Positions 48,883 to 60,900 of a DNA stretch of 64,000 nucleotides are shown one piece after another. The first letter of the stretch is position 1. Each line of letters opens with the position of its first letter. Source of the DNA: Carya illinoinensis (Eukaryota > Streptophyta > Magnoliopsida > Fagales > Juglandaceae); assembly GCF_018687715.1 (NCBI RefSeq), contig NC_056753.1, positions 14,195,001-14,259,000 on the forward strand, given 5' to 3'. A program made the translations under genes and the position numbers. Under the pieces are notes generated by a model. The model did no database searches, was not told where the DNA came from, and was given only the letters and a program-made list of their open reading frames with translations.

Positions 48883-49193
48883 CCACTTGTAACCTCATTT
48901 GAGAGGCAGACTATATGGAATTGTGATTGAGAGTTGAGTTATCTCCTCTTGTTCTTCTTGAACTTCTGAACTTATCAAAGGTAAATCAAAACCTTTGTGG
49001 CATTCTTCCTTCGCAATCTAGGTTCTTGAGATGGGTTCTTCAATGGGTCTAGATTTTGATACAATCTAGGTTCTTTGAACGAGTTCTCATCGGGTCTAGA
49101 TTCTCCACCCATATACCTGAGTTTGGCTTTCTTGGGGTTGTTTTTCCAGTATTGTTGTTGGGTCTCAAAGCAAGTCTATTGGGGTTCACATCA

Positions 49194-49922
49194 AGAAGCC
49201 TTGGAGGCGAGGTGTGGAGGAATAAGGGAGTGAAGGGGTGGTATTTAAAGGGGGGGGGGGGGGGGGGAGGGAGACGTTATCCTTGGCTGAAGGAGGAGTT
49301 GGTGATTGGTTGGGGGAGTAGAGGAGTCTGGTGGTGAGATTTCCAACTCGAGTCATCACTTGTGCAGATGAATGGTGCCCTAAACCCCCCACGATTTCTT
49401 CATTTCAGGTGTTGCAAGCTCCTATATTGGTGTAGGAGCTGACATGGTGTGAAAATACAACAGAGAAACAAGGCATCAGGTCATGCCTTGATGCCGCACG
49501 TTGTAGGCTGAAAATCTGGACAAATGTTCATCACTTGGTTGCATCACTTTTGTTTTATCTTCACGGGTCATTCGTGCATGTATCATCATCACACTCGTTG
49601 AAGGCTTTTTCAGGCGGAAGATGGCGAGGAATTGGCTGTCAAGTGCTCAACTCTGAGCAGCTCAAGGAAGAGGGTGAAGTGAGGTTGCCGGGTGATGTCT
49701 AGTGCAAAAGCCAATCGGTTTAGCTCTATTTTGAGGGTTGACTTGGGTCAAAATGCCCATGATGACTTGAAGGACTCTTGGGTATAGGAGGAAGGGCGTA
49801 AAGGGGTGGTGGCGTGTGGGAATGGCGCAATTAAGAATAGGAATAAAAAATAAAAATACAATGCCACTCGGTTGCTTCAACTAGGTTTCAAATGGAATTG
49901 GTTGGGGCTACGGTTCGGTTAC
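49194..49922. repeat. Satellite monomer M22, 3' part (729 bp)
   Basis: Resumes at AGAAGCCTTGGAGG, 5' of the G-run (17 G). Has private changes such as TTGGTGTAGGAGC near 49428 and CATCACTTGG near 49529. Confidence 0.93.
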
Positions 49923-51867
49923 TTGGGGGGATTTCTCACAAGGTTTTTGACTGGTGCATTACAGATGAGAGGATGTGTGTTTGGAGAAAATACGAAGGAA
50001 ATGGCGTGGGCTAGGGAGTTGTTTTGCTTGAATGCACAAGAAGGTGCACATGTGCCGATTGGTGGTGATTGTGCATTGACATGTCTTTGCCACTCTATTG
50101 ATATGTGTTGGATCATGGTTAAACTTCTACCTTGGTCTCGAATGATGAAAGACAACAAGAAAATTAAAAAGAAGGTTCAGATAAAAAATGTTAGATATAA
50201 TTAAAAGGGAAATTAAGGTCAAAACATGGTTTAGATGTTACTAATCATCTGCAAGTATATTAATGCCCTGAACTCAAGTTAGAAGCTCAAATATTGTCAA
50301 ATGGGAGCCTTAGGGGTTTGTGGCACTTGAGGAAAACCAATGGTATGATGTATGTGGGCTTCAATTAAAAGCATTCCATAAACGCCCAAGTGTGATTTCA
50401 ACTAATTAATCACTATGGATGTTTGTATACCTCATTTTATCAAGTGCCACGAATTCTAATACGTTAATGATAATTTGAAAACTTAATTTCTGTTCATACC
50501 AACAGTTAAGCATGACGTAAGACCTTAATCACCATTAAACAAGGCCTACGACCTTAACGATTAAACCTAAGCATGCATGATGTTTCTAGCTTTATCCACT
50601 AAGAGATGTTCCGAAAACTTAATCAAATCATACATTTTGATTCTTATCCAATCACAGGGCGTTGCTAAATGCACATTATTCAAGCCTACGTAAATTAATT
50701 AAAAGTTCCTTAAGGAAAGCACAAACTAGTCACAACTGCGCATGCTTTAGATGATCAACAAAAGAAAGAATTAGAGCCTATTATGGCTTGCGTCAAACTT
50801 TTAAATTAAACAATCAAAACTCACATTCTAAGAAATTTTTGAGTCATACTTGTACCAAGACATGCCATAACTAGAAATTCAACACAAAATATTCAAATGC
50901 AAACAATATCTCTCAATTAACCCGATTTTGAATTTCGCATGCCGACCTCATTTAAACTCAATCATAATTCATTCCTATAGCATAATTTAAAACCTAACAT
51001 ACTATGCTAATACTAAACAAAGATTCGGGCAGGGTTAGTTACAAAATTCGTGGCCCCAAGAACTCTCCCAAACACACTCACACAACTCACTCGGTTTCAC
51101 TCTTTTGCACACGAAGAGGTGAAAAGCTCTCGAGGACTCAAGAGAAGCCTTGGAGGCAAGGGGTGGAGGAATAAGGGAGTGAAGGGACGGTATTTAAAGA
51201 GGGGGGGGGGGGAGCGAGACGTTGTCCTTGGCTGTAGGAGGGGTTGGTGATTGGTTGGGGGAGTAGAGGAGTCTGGTGGTGAGATTTCCAACTCGAGTCA
51301 TCACTTGTGCAGATGAATGGTGCCCTAAACCCCCCACGATTTCTTCATTTCAGGTGTTGCAAGCTCCTATATTGGTGTGGGAGCTTACATGGTGTGAAAA
51401 TGCAACAGAGAAACAAGGCATGAGGTCATGCCTCGATGCCGCACGTTGTAGGCTGAAAATCTGGACAAATGTTCATCTCTTGGTTGCATCACTTTTGCTT
51501 TATCTTCCCGGGTCATTCGTGCACGTATCATCATCACACTCGTTGAAGGCTTTTTCAGGCGGAAGATGGCGAGGGATTGGCTGTCAAGTGCTCAACTCTG
51601 AGCAGCTCAAGGAAGAGGGTGAAGTGAGGTTGCCGGGTGATGTCTAGTGCAAAAGCCAATCGGTTTAGCTCTATTTTGAGGGTTGACTTGGGTCAAAATG
51701 CCCATGATGACTTGAAGGACTCTTGGGTATTGGAGGAAGGGCGTAAAGGGGTGGTGGGGTGTGGGAATGGCGCAATTAAGAATAGGAATAAAAAATAAAA
51801 ATACAATGCCACTCGGTTGCTTCAACTAGGTTTCAAATGGAATTGGTTGGGGCTACGGTTCGGTTAC
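49923..51867. repeat. Satellite monomer M23, long, family 3 (1945 bp)
   Basis: Its 3' part from about 50.76 kb onward is almost identical to M24. GGTTAGTTACAAAATTCG near 51033 changes the otherwise constant ACTTAC motif. G-run of 12 G. Confidence 0.95.
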
Positions 51868-53812
51868 TTGGGGGGATTTCTCTCAAGGTTTTTGACTGGT
51901 CCATTACAGATGAGAGGATGTGTGGTTGGAGAAAATACGAAGGAAATGGCGTGGGCTAGGGAGTTGTTTTGGTTGAATGCACAAGAAGGTGCACATGTGC
52001 CGATTGGTGGAGATTGTGCATTGACATGTCCTTGCCACTCTATTGATATGTGTTGGATCAAGGTTAAACTTCTACCTTGGTCTCGAATGATGAAAGACAA
52101 CAAGAAAATTAAAAAGAAGGTTCAGATAAAAAATGTTAGATATAATTAAAAGGGAAATTAAGGTCAAAACATGGTTTAGATGTTACTAAGCATCTGCAAG
52201 TATATTAATGCCCTGAACTCAAGTTAGAAGCTCAAATATTGTCAAATGGGAGCCTTAGGGGTTTGTGGCACTTGAGGAAAACCAATGGTATGATGTATGT
52301 GGGCTTCAATTAAAAGCATTCCATAAACGCCCAAGTGTGATTTCAACTAATTAATCACTATGGATGTTTGTATACCTCATTTTATCAAGTGCCACGAATT
52401 CTAATACGTTAATGATAATTTGAAAACTTAATTTCTGTTCATACCAACAGTTAAGCATGACGTAAGACCTTAATCACCATTAAACAAGGCCTACGACCTT
52501 AACGATTAAACCTAAGCATGCATGATGTTTCTAGCTTTATCCACTAAGAGATGTTCCGAAAACTTAATCAAATCATACATTTTGATTCTTATCCAATCAC
52601 AGGGCGTTGCTAAATGCACATTATTCAAGCCTAGGTAAATTAATTAAAAGTTCCATAAGTAAAGCACAAATTAGTCAAAACCGCGCATGCTTTTGATGAT
52701 CAACAAAAGAAAGAATTAGAGCCTATTATGGCTTGCGTCAAACTTTTAAATTAAACAATCAAAACTCACATTCTAAGAAATTTTTGAGTCATACTTGTAC
52801 CAAGACATGCCATAACTAGAAATTCAACACAAAATATTCAAATGCAAACAATATCTCTCAATTAACCCGATTTTGAATTTCGCATGCCGACCTCATTTAA
52901 ACTCAATCATAATTCATTCCTATAGCATAATTTAAAACCTAACATACTATGCTAATACTAAACAAAGATTCGGGCAGGGTTAGTTACAAAATTCGTGGCC
53001 CCAAGAACTCTCCCAAACACACTCACACAACTCACTCGGTTTCACTCTTTTGCACACGAAGAGGTGAAAAGCTCTCGAGGACTCAAGAGAAGCCTTGGAG
53101 GCAAGGGGTGGAGGAATAAGGGAGTGAAGGGACGGTATTTAAAGAGGGGGGGGGGGGAGCGAGACGTTGTCCTTGGCTGTAGGAGGGGTTGGTGATTGGT
53201 TGGGGGAGTAGAGGAGTCTGGTGGTGAGATTTCCAACTCGAGTCATCACTTGTGCAGATGAATGGTGCCCTAAACCCCCCACGATTTCTTCATTTCAGGT
53301 GTTGCAAGCTCCTATATTGGTGTGGGAGCTTACATGGTGTGAAAATGCAACAGAGAAACAAGGCATGAGGTCATGCCTCGATGCCGCACGTTGTAGGCTG
53401 AAAATCTGGACAAATGTTCATCTCTTGGTTGCATCACTTTTGCTTTATCTTCCCGGGTCATTCGTGCACGTATCATCATCACACTCGTTGAAGGCTTTTT
53501 CAGGCGGAAGATGGCGAGGGATTGGCTGTCAAGTGCTCAACTCTGAGCAGCTCAAGGAAGAGGGTGAAGTGAGGTTGCCGGGTGATGTCTAGTGCAAAAG
53601 CCAATCGGTTTAGCTCTATTTTGAGGGTTGACTTGGGTCAAAATGCCCATGATGACTTGAAGGACTCTTGGGTATTGGAGGAAGGGCGTAAAGGGGTGGT
53701 GGGGTGTGGGAATGGCGCAATTAAGAATAGGAATAAAAAATAAAAATACAATGCCACTCGGTTGCTTCAACTAGGTTTCAAATGGAATTGGTTGGGGCTA
53801 CGGTTCGGTTAC
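51868..53812. repeat. Satellite monomer M24, long, family 3 (1945 bp)
   Basis: Shares CTAAGCATCTGC near 52185 and GGATTTCTCTCAAGG near 51876 with M25, and shares its 3' half with M23. This is a tandem 1945-bp duplication spanning M23/M24 and M24/M25. Private: AAATTAGTC near 52668 and GCTTTTGATG near 52689. Confidence 0.95.
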
Positions 53813-55753
53813 TTGGGGGGATTTCTCTCAAGGTTTTTGACTGGTCCATTACAGATGAGAGGATGTGTGGTTGGAGAAAATACGAAGGAAATGGCGTGGG
53901 CTAGGGAGTTGTTTTGGTTGAATGCACAAGAAGGTGCACATGTGCCGATTGGTGGAGATTGTGCATTGACATGTCCTTGCCACTCTATTGATATGTGTTG
54001 GATCAAGGTTAAACTTCTACCTTGGTCTCGAATGATGAAAGACAACAAGAAAATTAAAAAGAAGGTTCAGATAAAAAATGTTAGATATAATTAAAAGGGA
54101 AATTAAGGTCAAAACATGGTTTAGATGTTACTAAGCATCTGCAAGTATATTAATGCCCTGAACTCAAGTTAGAAGCTCAAATATTGTCAAATGGGAGCCT
54201 TAGGGGTTTGTGGCACTTGAGGAAAACCAATGGTATGATGTATGTGGGCTTCAATTAAAAGCATTCCATAAACGCCCAAGTGTGATTTCAACTAATTAAT
54301 CACTATGGATGTTTGTATACCTCATTTTATCAAGTGCCACGAATTCTAATACGTTAATGATAATTTGAAAACTTAATTTCTGTTCATACCAACAGTTAAG
54401 CATGACGTAAGACCTTAATCACCATTAAACAAGGCCTACGACCTTAACGATTAAACCTAAGCATGCATGATGTTTCTAGCTTTATCCACTAAGAGATGTT
54501 CCGAAAACTTAATCAAATCATACATTTTGATTCTTATCCAATCACAAGGCGTTGCTGAATGCACATTATTCAAGCCTAGGTAAATTAATTAAAAGTTGCA
54601 TAAGTAAGCACAAACTAGTCAAAACCGCGCATGCTTTAGATGATCAACAAAAGAAAGAATTAGAGCCTATTATGGCTTGCGTCAAGCTTTTAAATTAAAC
54701 AATCAAAACTCACATTCTAAGAAATTTTTGAGTCATACTTGTACCAAGACATGCCATAACTAGAAATTCAACACAGAATATTCAAATGCAAACAATATCT
54801 CTCAATTAACCCGATTTTGAATTTCGCATGCCGACCTCATTTAAACTCAATCAGAATTCATTCCTATAGCATAATTTAAAACCTAACCTACAATGCTAAT
54901 ACTAAACAAAGATTCGGGCAGGGTTACTTACAAAGTTCGTGGCCCCAAGAACTCTCGCAAACACACTCACACAACTCACTCGGTTTCACTCTTTTGCACA
55001 CGAAGAGGTGAAAAGCTGTCGAGCACTCAAGAGAAGCCTTGGAGGCGAGGTGTGGAGGAATAAGGGAGTGAAGGGGCGGTATTTAAAGAGGGGGGGGGGA
55101 GGGAGACGTTGTCCTTGGCCGAAGGAGGGATTGGTGATTGGTTGGGGGAGTAGAGGAGTCTGGTGGTGAGATTTCCAACTCGAGTCATCACTTGTGCAGA
55201 TGAATGGTGCCCTAAACCCCCACGATTTCTTCATTTCAGGTGTTGCAAGGTGCTATATTGGTGTGGGAGCTGACATGGTGTGAAAATAAAACAGAGAAAC
55301 GAGGCATGAGGTGATGCCTTGATGCCGCACGTTGTAGGCTGAAAATCTGGACAAATGTTCATCTCTTGGTTGCATCACTTTTGTTTTATCTTCACGGCTC
55401 ATTCGTGCACGTATCATCATCACACTCGTTGAAGGCTTTTTCAGGCGGAAGATAGCGAGGGATTGGCTGTCAAGTGCTCAACTCTGAGTAGCTCAAGGAA
55501 GAGGGTGAAGTGAGGTTGCCGGGTGATGTCTAGTGCAAAAGCCAATCGGTTTAGCTATATTTTGTGGGTTGACTTGGGTCAAAATTCCGATGATGACTTG
55601 AATGACTCTTGGGGATTGGAGGAAGGGCGTAAAGGGGTGGTGGCATGTGGGAATGGCGCATTTAAGAACAGGAATAAAGAATAAAAATACAATGCCACTC
55701 GGTTGCTTCAACTAAGTTTCAAATGGAATTGGTTGGGGCTACGGTTCGGTTAC
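53813..55753. repeat. Satellite monomer M25, long, family 3 (1941 bp)
   Basis: First 730 bp are a copy of M24; after about 54546 it is diverged (ATCACAAGGCG, GCTGTCGAGCACTC near 55016, AAGGTGCTATATT near 55248). G-run of 10 G. Confidence 0.95.
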
Positions 55754-55765
55754 TTGGGGGGATTT

Positions 55766-58037
55766 TGATTGAGCTGAAATATTGCATGTTTTAGCTATTT
55801 AAAACCAATGTATTTTAAATTCTTCGTGACACTATTATTGGTTTTAAAAAAAAATAGTTAATAAGCATAAATACGAGTTGCGATTTTTAATTGATTGATA
55901 TCATGTTTATGCTTAATTTTATAACTATGATGTAATGGGACAATATTTCCTCACATATATAGTTTATTTGTGATAATTTATTTTTCTTTTAATTTTGAGT
56001 GTTATTTTTATTTTCAGTTCAAATAAAATTCACATGATCCAATTGGAACTGTTGACCATGAGGAGAAGGAAATAAGAGACGTACTTGGGCAGCTAAAAAT
56101 AAAGACAGTGACTTTCCATAGATGCATGAAGATTGCGGTGGACAAATACATACAATGTAAAGTCAAAGTTTGGCAAAAGAAGAAGTGAAGGAAATGGAGC
56201 TAGACGTATACGGAAATTCACATCTTCACATCTCTTGAGGTTATCTAGCTTTACGTGGTTTCGACATTTCGGTGCTGTGCAGTTAAAGTGGACGTATGGG
56301 GAAAATTTAAGTGCCGTGACTTGTGAGATTGACAGAGATGGTGGAAAATTGAAGAAATGAATTAATTTTTATTAGAAAGTTGAAGTAAGGAGAGTGGGTG
56401 AGCAAAGCTTCAACCAATGGTGCTGGATTTTATTGAAAAGTATTAATCTGATTACGTAATTGGCACTGATGTGAGGCATATGTATATATATATATATAAT
56501 GCTGGACGACAAAGAGATAGGAAAAAGGAGCACATGGGAAGAGAGTTAAGTGGGGAAAGAGAGAGAAGTGAAAGCAACCGGTGTGAAATGGAGGGAGGAA
56601 TCGGTGAGTTAGATATTGAGGTGTGTTAGTCATGAGTAGAGAGGGAAAGAAGAGACACGGAAAGAAGGAAAAGAGAGGGAGAGTAATGAGTGGAAGTTAG
56701 CTGAGGAATTTACGTGGGCCCTCATTAAAGAAAAGAAAGGAAGGAATAATTTGGTAGAGCTTGAAGGAGTGAAAAGGAGTGTGCAGCCGAGTGATTGAAG
56801 GAGTAATGAGGAGGAATCGGTTAGAGAGGTGTAGAGTGAAAGGGATAGGTGCAGAATTTTCAACCAAGTGAGATAGGAATTGGCTGAATTTGAATAAGCA
56901 AACAAAAAGTGAGAAAAGTCATGAGAGAATAGGAGAGAGAGCAAAGCCGTGTAGGAGTTTTCAGCTGGAATTTTATTGTGCTTAAAATTTGATTAGATGC
57001 AGCTGTATGTGGATATATATATATTGCTAGACGACACATTTGAGAGAGAAGTGGGGGGAAGAGACAAGTAGGGAGAGAAGGCTGAAATACCACTCATGTT
57101 CGGCATTTTTTTGGCTGAAATCTTTAGTTTTTGTTCGGCAGTTTTTTTTGTTGCAATGCTTTGTTGTTTTAGAGTTTTTATTAAGTGTATTAATATTTGT
57201 TCTAGAATTGTATTTCATTAAGTGTAATACCTTAATTTCCATTAAGTTACTAGTTTGTTTCATACAATAAAAGGAATTGTTTTAGAAGTTCTAAATTAAT
57301 TGTGTTACTTTAATTTATTGTAAGAAAGATTTGATTTTAAGCTTTTGTTTTTGTTTTTGATTTTTCTGAATATCATACGTGAAGAGTAGAGGAATTGTTA
57401 TAGAGTTTTTATTAAAGGTTTAGAGATTAATTTTCAAGAGTGATACGTAAGAAATTGATCCTTTTCGTTTCGAATTTCAATCAAATCGTGAAAGTACGTT
57501 TTCGTTTAGATTTTTCGTTCCCTATTTTATTGAACTTCAGTTTAAAGTTTATAGAATACTTTTAAGTTTCTGTTTACTTATTTCGTGTTATTTATTTTTC
57601 TTACTGTTTTCATTTAATAGTAATTACAACTGTTATATGTTATTTTGAGAATTCGTGATTTAATTACAAAGATAAATTCTAGAATCTTAGTTTTGGGCAT
57701 TTTAAATTTTCCGTTCATGTTTTGTCGATTACTTTCTAATTTAGTTTAATGCTTAATTTAGTTTTATTAATTTCTGAGTTTAATTTATAAGTCCTTTACA
57801 TTCCAATCCAACAAAATTCAAAAGACATGAATCTAGTCCATGACTAGTACCCTATTTCATCCATTGCATATACCATCATATTATTTTCTCTTTGTGAAGT
57901 TTTTCCCATTTTTTCAACAAGTTTAATTTTAAGCAACTTTTCCCTGAGGAGACGATCTAGGAATTTATTCCTAATTATTACACGACATCCTCCTGCACTT
58001 GGGATAGCATTAGTGCTACTCATTTTTGAGTGAGTCA
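55766..58037 (+). repeat. Probable Athila-like 5' LTR (2272 bp)
   Basis: Starts TG at the satellite junction and ends GAGTGAGTCA six bases before the primer site. There is no second LTR in the window to confirm the limits. AT-rich, with TA-runs near 56483 and 57013 and AATAAA near 57266. No frame in it resembles a protein; the GA-rich stretch 56600-57080 gives only low-complexity frames. Confidence 0.65.
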
Positions 58038-58043
58038 AGTTTT

Positions 58044-58060
58044 TGGCGCCGTTGCCGGGG
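58044..58060 (+). promoter_or_regulatory. Primer-binding site, tRNA-Asp type
   Basis: TGGCGCCGTTGCCGGGG is the exact complement of the 3' end of plant tRNA-Asp as I know it and is the typical site of Athila/Tat elements. Confidence 0.88.
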
Positions 58061-58170
58061 AATAGTTGTTTAACTTAAATTTAAACTTGTTATTTTATTT
58101 TTCTTTACCATATTATCTCTGGTGACTCATCTCATTTACATCAACCACTCATCTCTACCATATTAGATTG
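58061..58170 (+). other. Shortened Athila-like leader
   Basis: Only 110 bp separate the primer site from a gag-derived frame that already starts near the gag C-terminus. The gag N-terminal region and most of the leader have been lost. Confidence 0.65.
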
Positions 58171-59364
58171 ATGTATCATGTCATGCCAATATTTCAAGAA
58201 AGTTGGTCTGAGCCAATACAATCAACTAACTGGGTCAATCAAGCACAGAATCAGCCTTTCTCCAACACATATAATCCGGGGTGGAGAAATCACCCAAATT
58301 TCTCATGGAGAAATGATCAGCCTGGTTGGTCCCCACCACCTCAGCAGCAGCCATTTAATCAAGGTGCTCCTCAGCACCAGTATCCGTCATATCATAATCC
58401 TCAGAGCTATCCTTATGTAGCTCCTCTTGGATTTCAGCCTCATGTAGCTGCACAAAGTCCTCAGCTTTCATCATTTGCCAAGAAGACTCTAGATGACAGT
58501 ATGGCACAGATGGCCAATACACTTCAGCAATTCATTCAGGCCACCACAAATAATACTCAGGCCATAAATGAGTTGCCTGGCACTGTTAATAAAATGAGCA
58601 CAACCTTGAGCACCCTAGAGAAAGGGAAATTTCCTGCACAGCCTCAGCCTAATCCTCAAGTATACAGACAACAACAACATCAAGTGCATAATGTCTCAGG
58701 AGACGTTGTTGAAACAGCGAAAGCTGTTCTTACTTTGAGAAGTGGGAAGGAAGTTTCCCAACCTGAGATGACCATAGACACAAAGGTAATTGCTCCTACG
58801 CCTAAAGATGCAGCAGAAACGGATGAAGCTGAAAAAGAACCAGAGGTAGCGAGACCAGAACAGAAGAAGCCTGTGAGTGCAGATGCTGAAACTAGTAAGG
58901 GATACCAACCTGTGGTACCCTATCATCAGGGATTGGGTGAGCTGAAAAAGACCTCCATCATGCTACAACTGGCTGACAGATCAGTTAAGGTACCGAGGGG
59001 TATTATAGAAGACGTGTTGGTCCAGGTGGATAAATTCTACTACCCAGTAGATTTTGTGGTTCTTGACATGCACCAGCCGGTCTCCACTATTTATCAAGCT
59101 CCTGTCATCCTAGGAAGACCATTTCTAGCTACATCAAATGCTTTGATCAATTGCAGAAGTGGAGTTGTGAAACTTACCTTTGGGAACATGGCACTTGAAT
59201 TGAACGTTTTCACCGCTTGCAAGATGCCAGCACATTTGGATGACACAAGTGGTTTGAATGCTGTGGAGAGTTTGACACCAACAAAGTTTATTTGCTCAAA
59301 TTCTCCTTTCTCTGATAATGAAGATGACTTTGAATTTTTTGATTATTTTGCAGATTCTTCTTGA
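58171..59364 (+). pseudogene. Athila-like gag C-terminus fused to protease C-terminus
   Basis: 397 codons, open from the ATG at 58171. It starts past the gag capsid domain and any zinc knuckle. NTYNPGWRNHPNFSW (from residue 32) and a Gln/Pro-rich stretch are typical of Athila gag C-termini, followed by LTLRSGKEV. At about 58930 the frame passes from PYHQ straight into GLGELKKTSIMLQLADRS. In full Athila proteins a long segment that includes the protease catalytic Asp lies between these, so the join is an in-frame deletion. ILGRPFLATSNALINC (residues about 313-328) is the protease C-terminal part. It cannot be an active protease. The long open frame may simply mean the deletions are recent or that the copy was mobilised in trans. 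Confidence 0.82.
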
Positions 59365-59436
59365 CCATTTCAACAGACTGAGCGAATACCTTCTGAATGG
59401 TCCACCCAAAATAAACGTCGGTTTCAAGAGACTGAG
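59365..59436 (+). other. 3' end of Athila-like remnant
   Basis: 72 bp after the stop that do not match the satellite. They include two similar motifs (ACAGACTGAGC and AAGAGACTGAGC). I cannot assign them to a named part of the element. Confidence 0.5.
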
Positions 59437-60900
59437 CTAATTAATCGCTATGGACGTTTGTATACCTCATTTTATCAAGTGCCACGAATTCTAATACGTT
59501 AATGACAATTTGACAACTTAATTTCTGTTCATACCAACAGTTAAGCATGACGTAAGACCTTAATCACCATTAAACAAGGCCTACGACCTTAACGATTAAA
59601 CCTAAGCATGCATGATGTTTCTAGCTTTATCCACTAAGAGATGTTCCAAAAACTTAATCAAATCATACATTTTGATTCTTATCCAATCACAGGGCGTTGC
59701 TAAATGCACATTATTCAAGCCTAGGTAAATTAATTAAAAGTTCCATAAGTAAAGCACAAACTAGTCAAAACCGCGCATGCTTTAGATGATCAACAAAAGA
59801 AAGAATTAGAGCCTATTATGGCTTGCGTCAAACTTTTAAATTAAACAATCAAAACTCACATTCTAAGAAACTTTTAAGTCATACTTGTACCAAGACATGC
59901 CATAACTAGAAATTCAACACAAAATATTCAAATGCAAACAATATCTCTCAATTAACCCGATTTTGAATTTCGCATCCCGACCTCATTTAAACTCAATCAA
60001 AATTCATTCCTATAGCATAATTTAAAACCTAACATACTATGCTAATACTAAACAAAGATTCGGGCAGGGTTACTTACAAAATTCATGGCCCCAAGAACTC
60101 TCCCAAACACAGTCACACAACTCACTCGGTTTCACTCTTTTTTACACGAAGAGCTGAAAAGCTCTCGAGCACTCAAGAGAAGCCTTGGAGGCGAGGTGTG
60201 GAGGAATAAGGGAGTGAAGGGGCGGTATTTAAAGAGGGGGGGGGGAGGGAGACGTTGTCCTTGGCTGAAGGAGGGATTGGTGATTGGTTGGGGGAGTAGA
60301 GGAGTCTGGTGGTGAGATTTCCAACTCGAGTCATCACTTGTGCAGATGAATGGTGCCCTAAACCCCCCACGATTTCTTCATTTCAGGTGTTGCAGGCTCC
60401 TATATTGGTGTGGGAGCTGACATGGTGTGAAAATAAAACAGAGAAACAAGGCATGAAGTCATGCCTTGATGCCGCACGTTGTAGGCTGAAAATCTGGACA
60501 AATGTTCATCTCTTGGTTGCATCGCTTTTGTTTTATCTTCACGGGTCATTCGTGCACGTATCATCATCACACTCGTTGAAGGCTTTTTCAGGCGGAAGAT
60601 GGCGAGGGATTGGCTGCCAAGTGCTCAACTCTGAGCAGCTCAAGGTAGAGGGTGAAGTGAGGTTGCCGGGTGATGTCTAGTGCAAAAGCCAATCGGTTTA
60701 GCTCTATCTTGAGGGTTGACTTGGGTCAAAATTCCCATGACGACTTGAAGGACTCTTGGGGATTGGAGGAAGGGCGTAAAGGGGTGGTGGCGTGTGGGAA
60801 TGGCGCAATTAAGAACAGGAATAAAGAATAAAAATACAATGCCACTCGGTTGCTTCAACCAAGTTTCAAATGGAATGGGTTGGGGCTACGGTTCGGTTAC
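59437..60900. repeat. Satellite monomer M26, 3' part (1464 bp)
   Basis: Its first 12 bp are at 55754-55765; the next 467 bp are lost at the Athila-like insertion. Private: AAATTCATGGCC near 60079, CTTTTTTACACG near 60137 and GTTGCAGGCTCC near 60390. G-run of 10 G. Confidence 0.94.

Larger units (their letters stand above)
41747..49193 (+). mobile_element. CRM-like Ty3/gypsy element, plus-strand copy
   Basis: Order: 5'-truncated LTR (carrying a nested solo LTR), primer site, leader with (AAAAG)n, gag-protease frame, pol frame (reverse transcriptase, RNase H, integrase with CR-like tail), polypurine tract, complete 3' LTR. The domain order RT-RNaseH-integrase is that of Ty3/gypsy. LTR ends TGATG...CATCA, the tRNA-Met-like primer site, a pol frame ending inside the 3' LTR, and the [19 protein letters not shown] tail fit the CRM clade of chromoviruses as I know it. 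The copy looks non-autonomous: a stop plus a frame change lie between protease and RT, an RNase H acidic residue is changed, and the 5' LTR has lost its U3 start. Confidence 0.93.
48379..49193 (+). repeat. 3' LTR of the plus-strand CRM-like copy (815 bp)
   Basis: Starts TGATGGGAACC and ends TTCACATCA. Its first 217 bp encode the pol C-terminus up to the stop at 48593-48595. A TATA-like CTATTTAAA lies at 48874-48882. Satellite resumes at once at 49194 (AGAAGCC...). The matching 5' flank was deleted, so no target duplication is visible. Confidence 0.93.
49194..55765. repeat. Satellite array, middle block (rest of M22 to start of M26)
   Basis: Family 3 satellite between the CRM-like element and the Athila-like remnant. 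It shares GGCGCAATTAAG, ACAGATGAGAGG and GGTTACTTGGGG with M20-M21, so it is the continuation of the left array across the insertions. Confidence 0.96.
55766..59436 (+). mobile_element. Athila/Tat-like Ty3/gypsy remnant
   Basis: Inserted in satellite 12 bp into M26. Contains a probable long LTR, a tRNA-Asp primer-binding site and an internally deleted gag-protease frame. RT, RNase H, integrase and second LTR are absent. Satellite resumes at 59437 with CTAATTAATCGC; about 467 bp of monomer are missing compared with M25. The 5' end starts TGATTGAGC, directly after satellite. Confidence 0.85.

Noticed and set aside
56133..56360. A 75-codon frame in the Athila-like LTR
   Set aside because: Within probable LTR, no domain, no support beyond chance length.
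55766..59436. The 55.8-59.4 kb insert as a host gene
   Set aside because: The tRNA-Asp primer site, LTR-like start and Athila-type gag and protease motifs identify it as a retroelement remnant.
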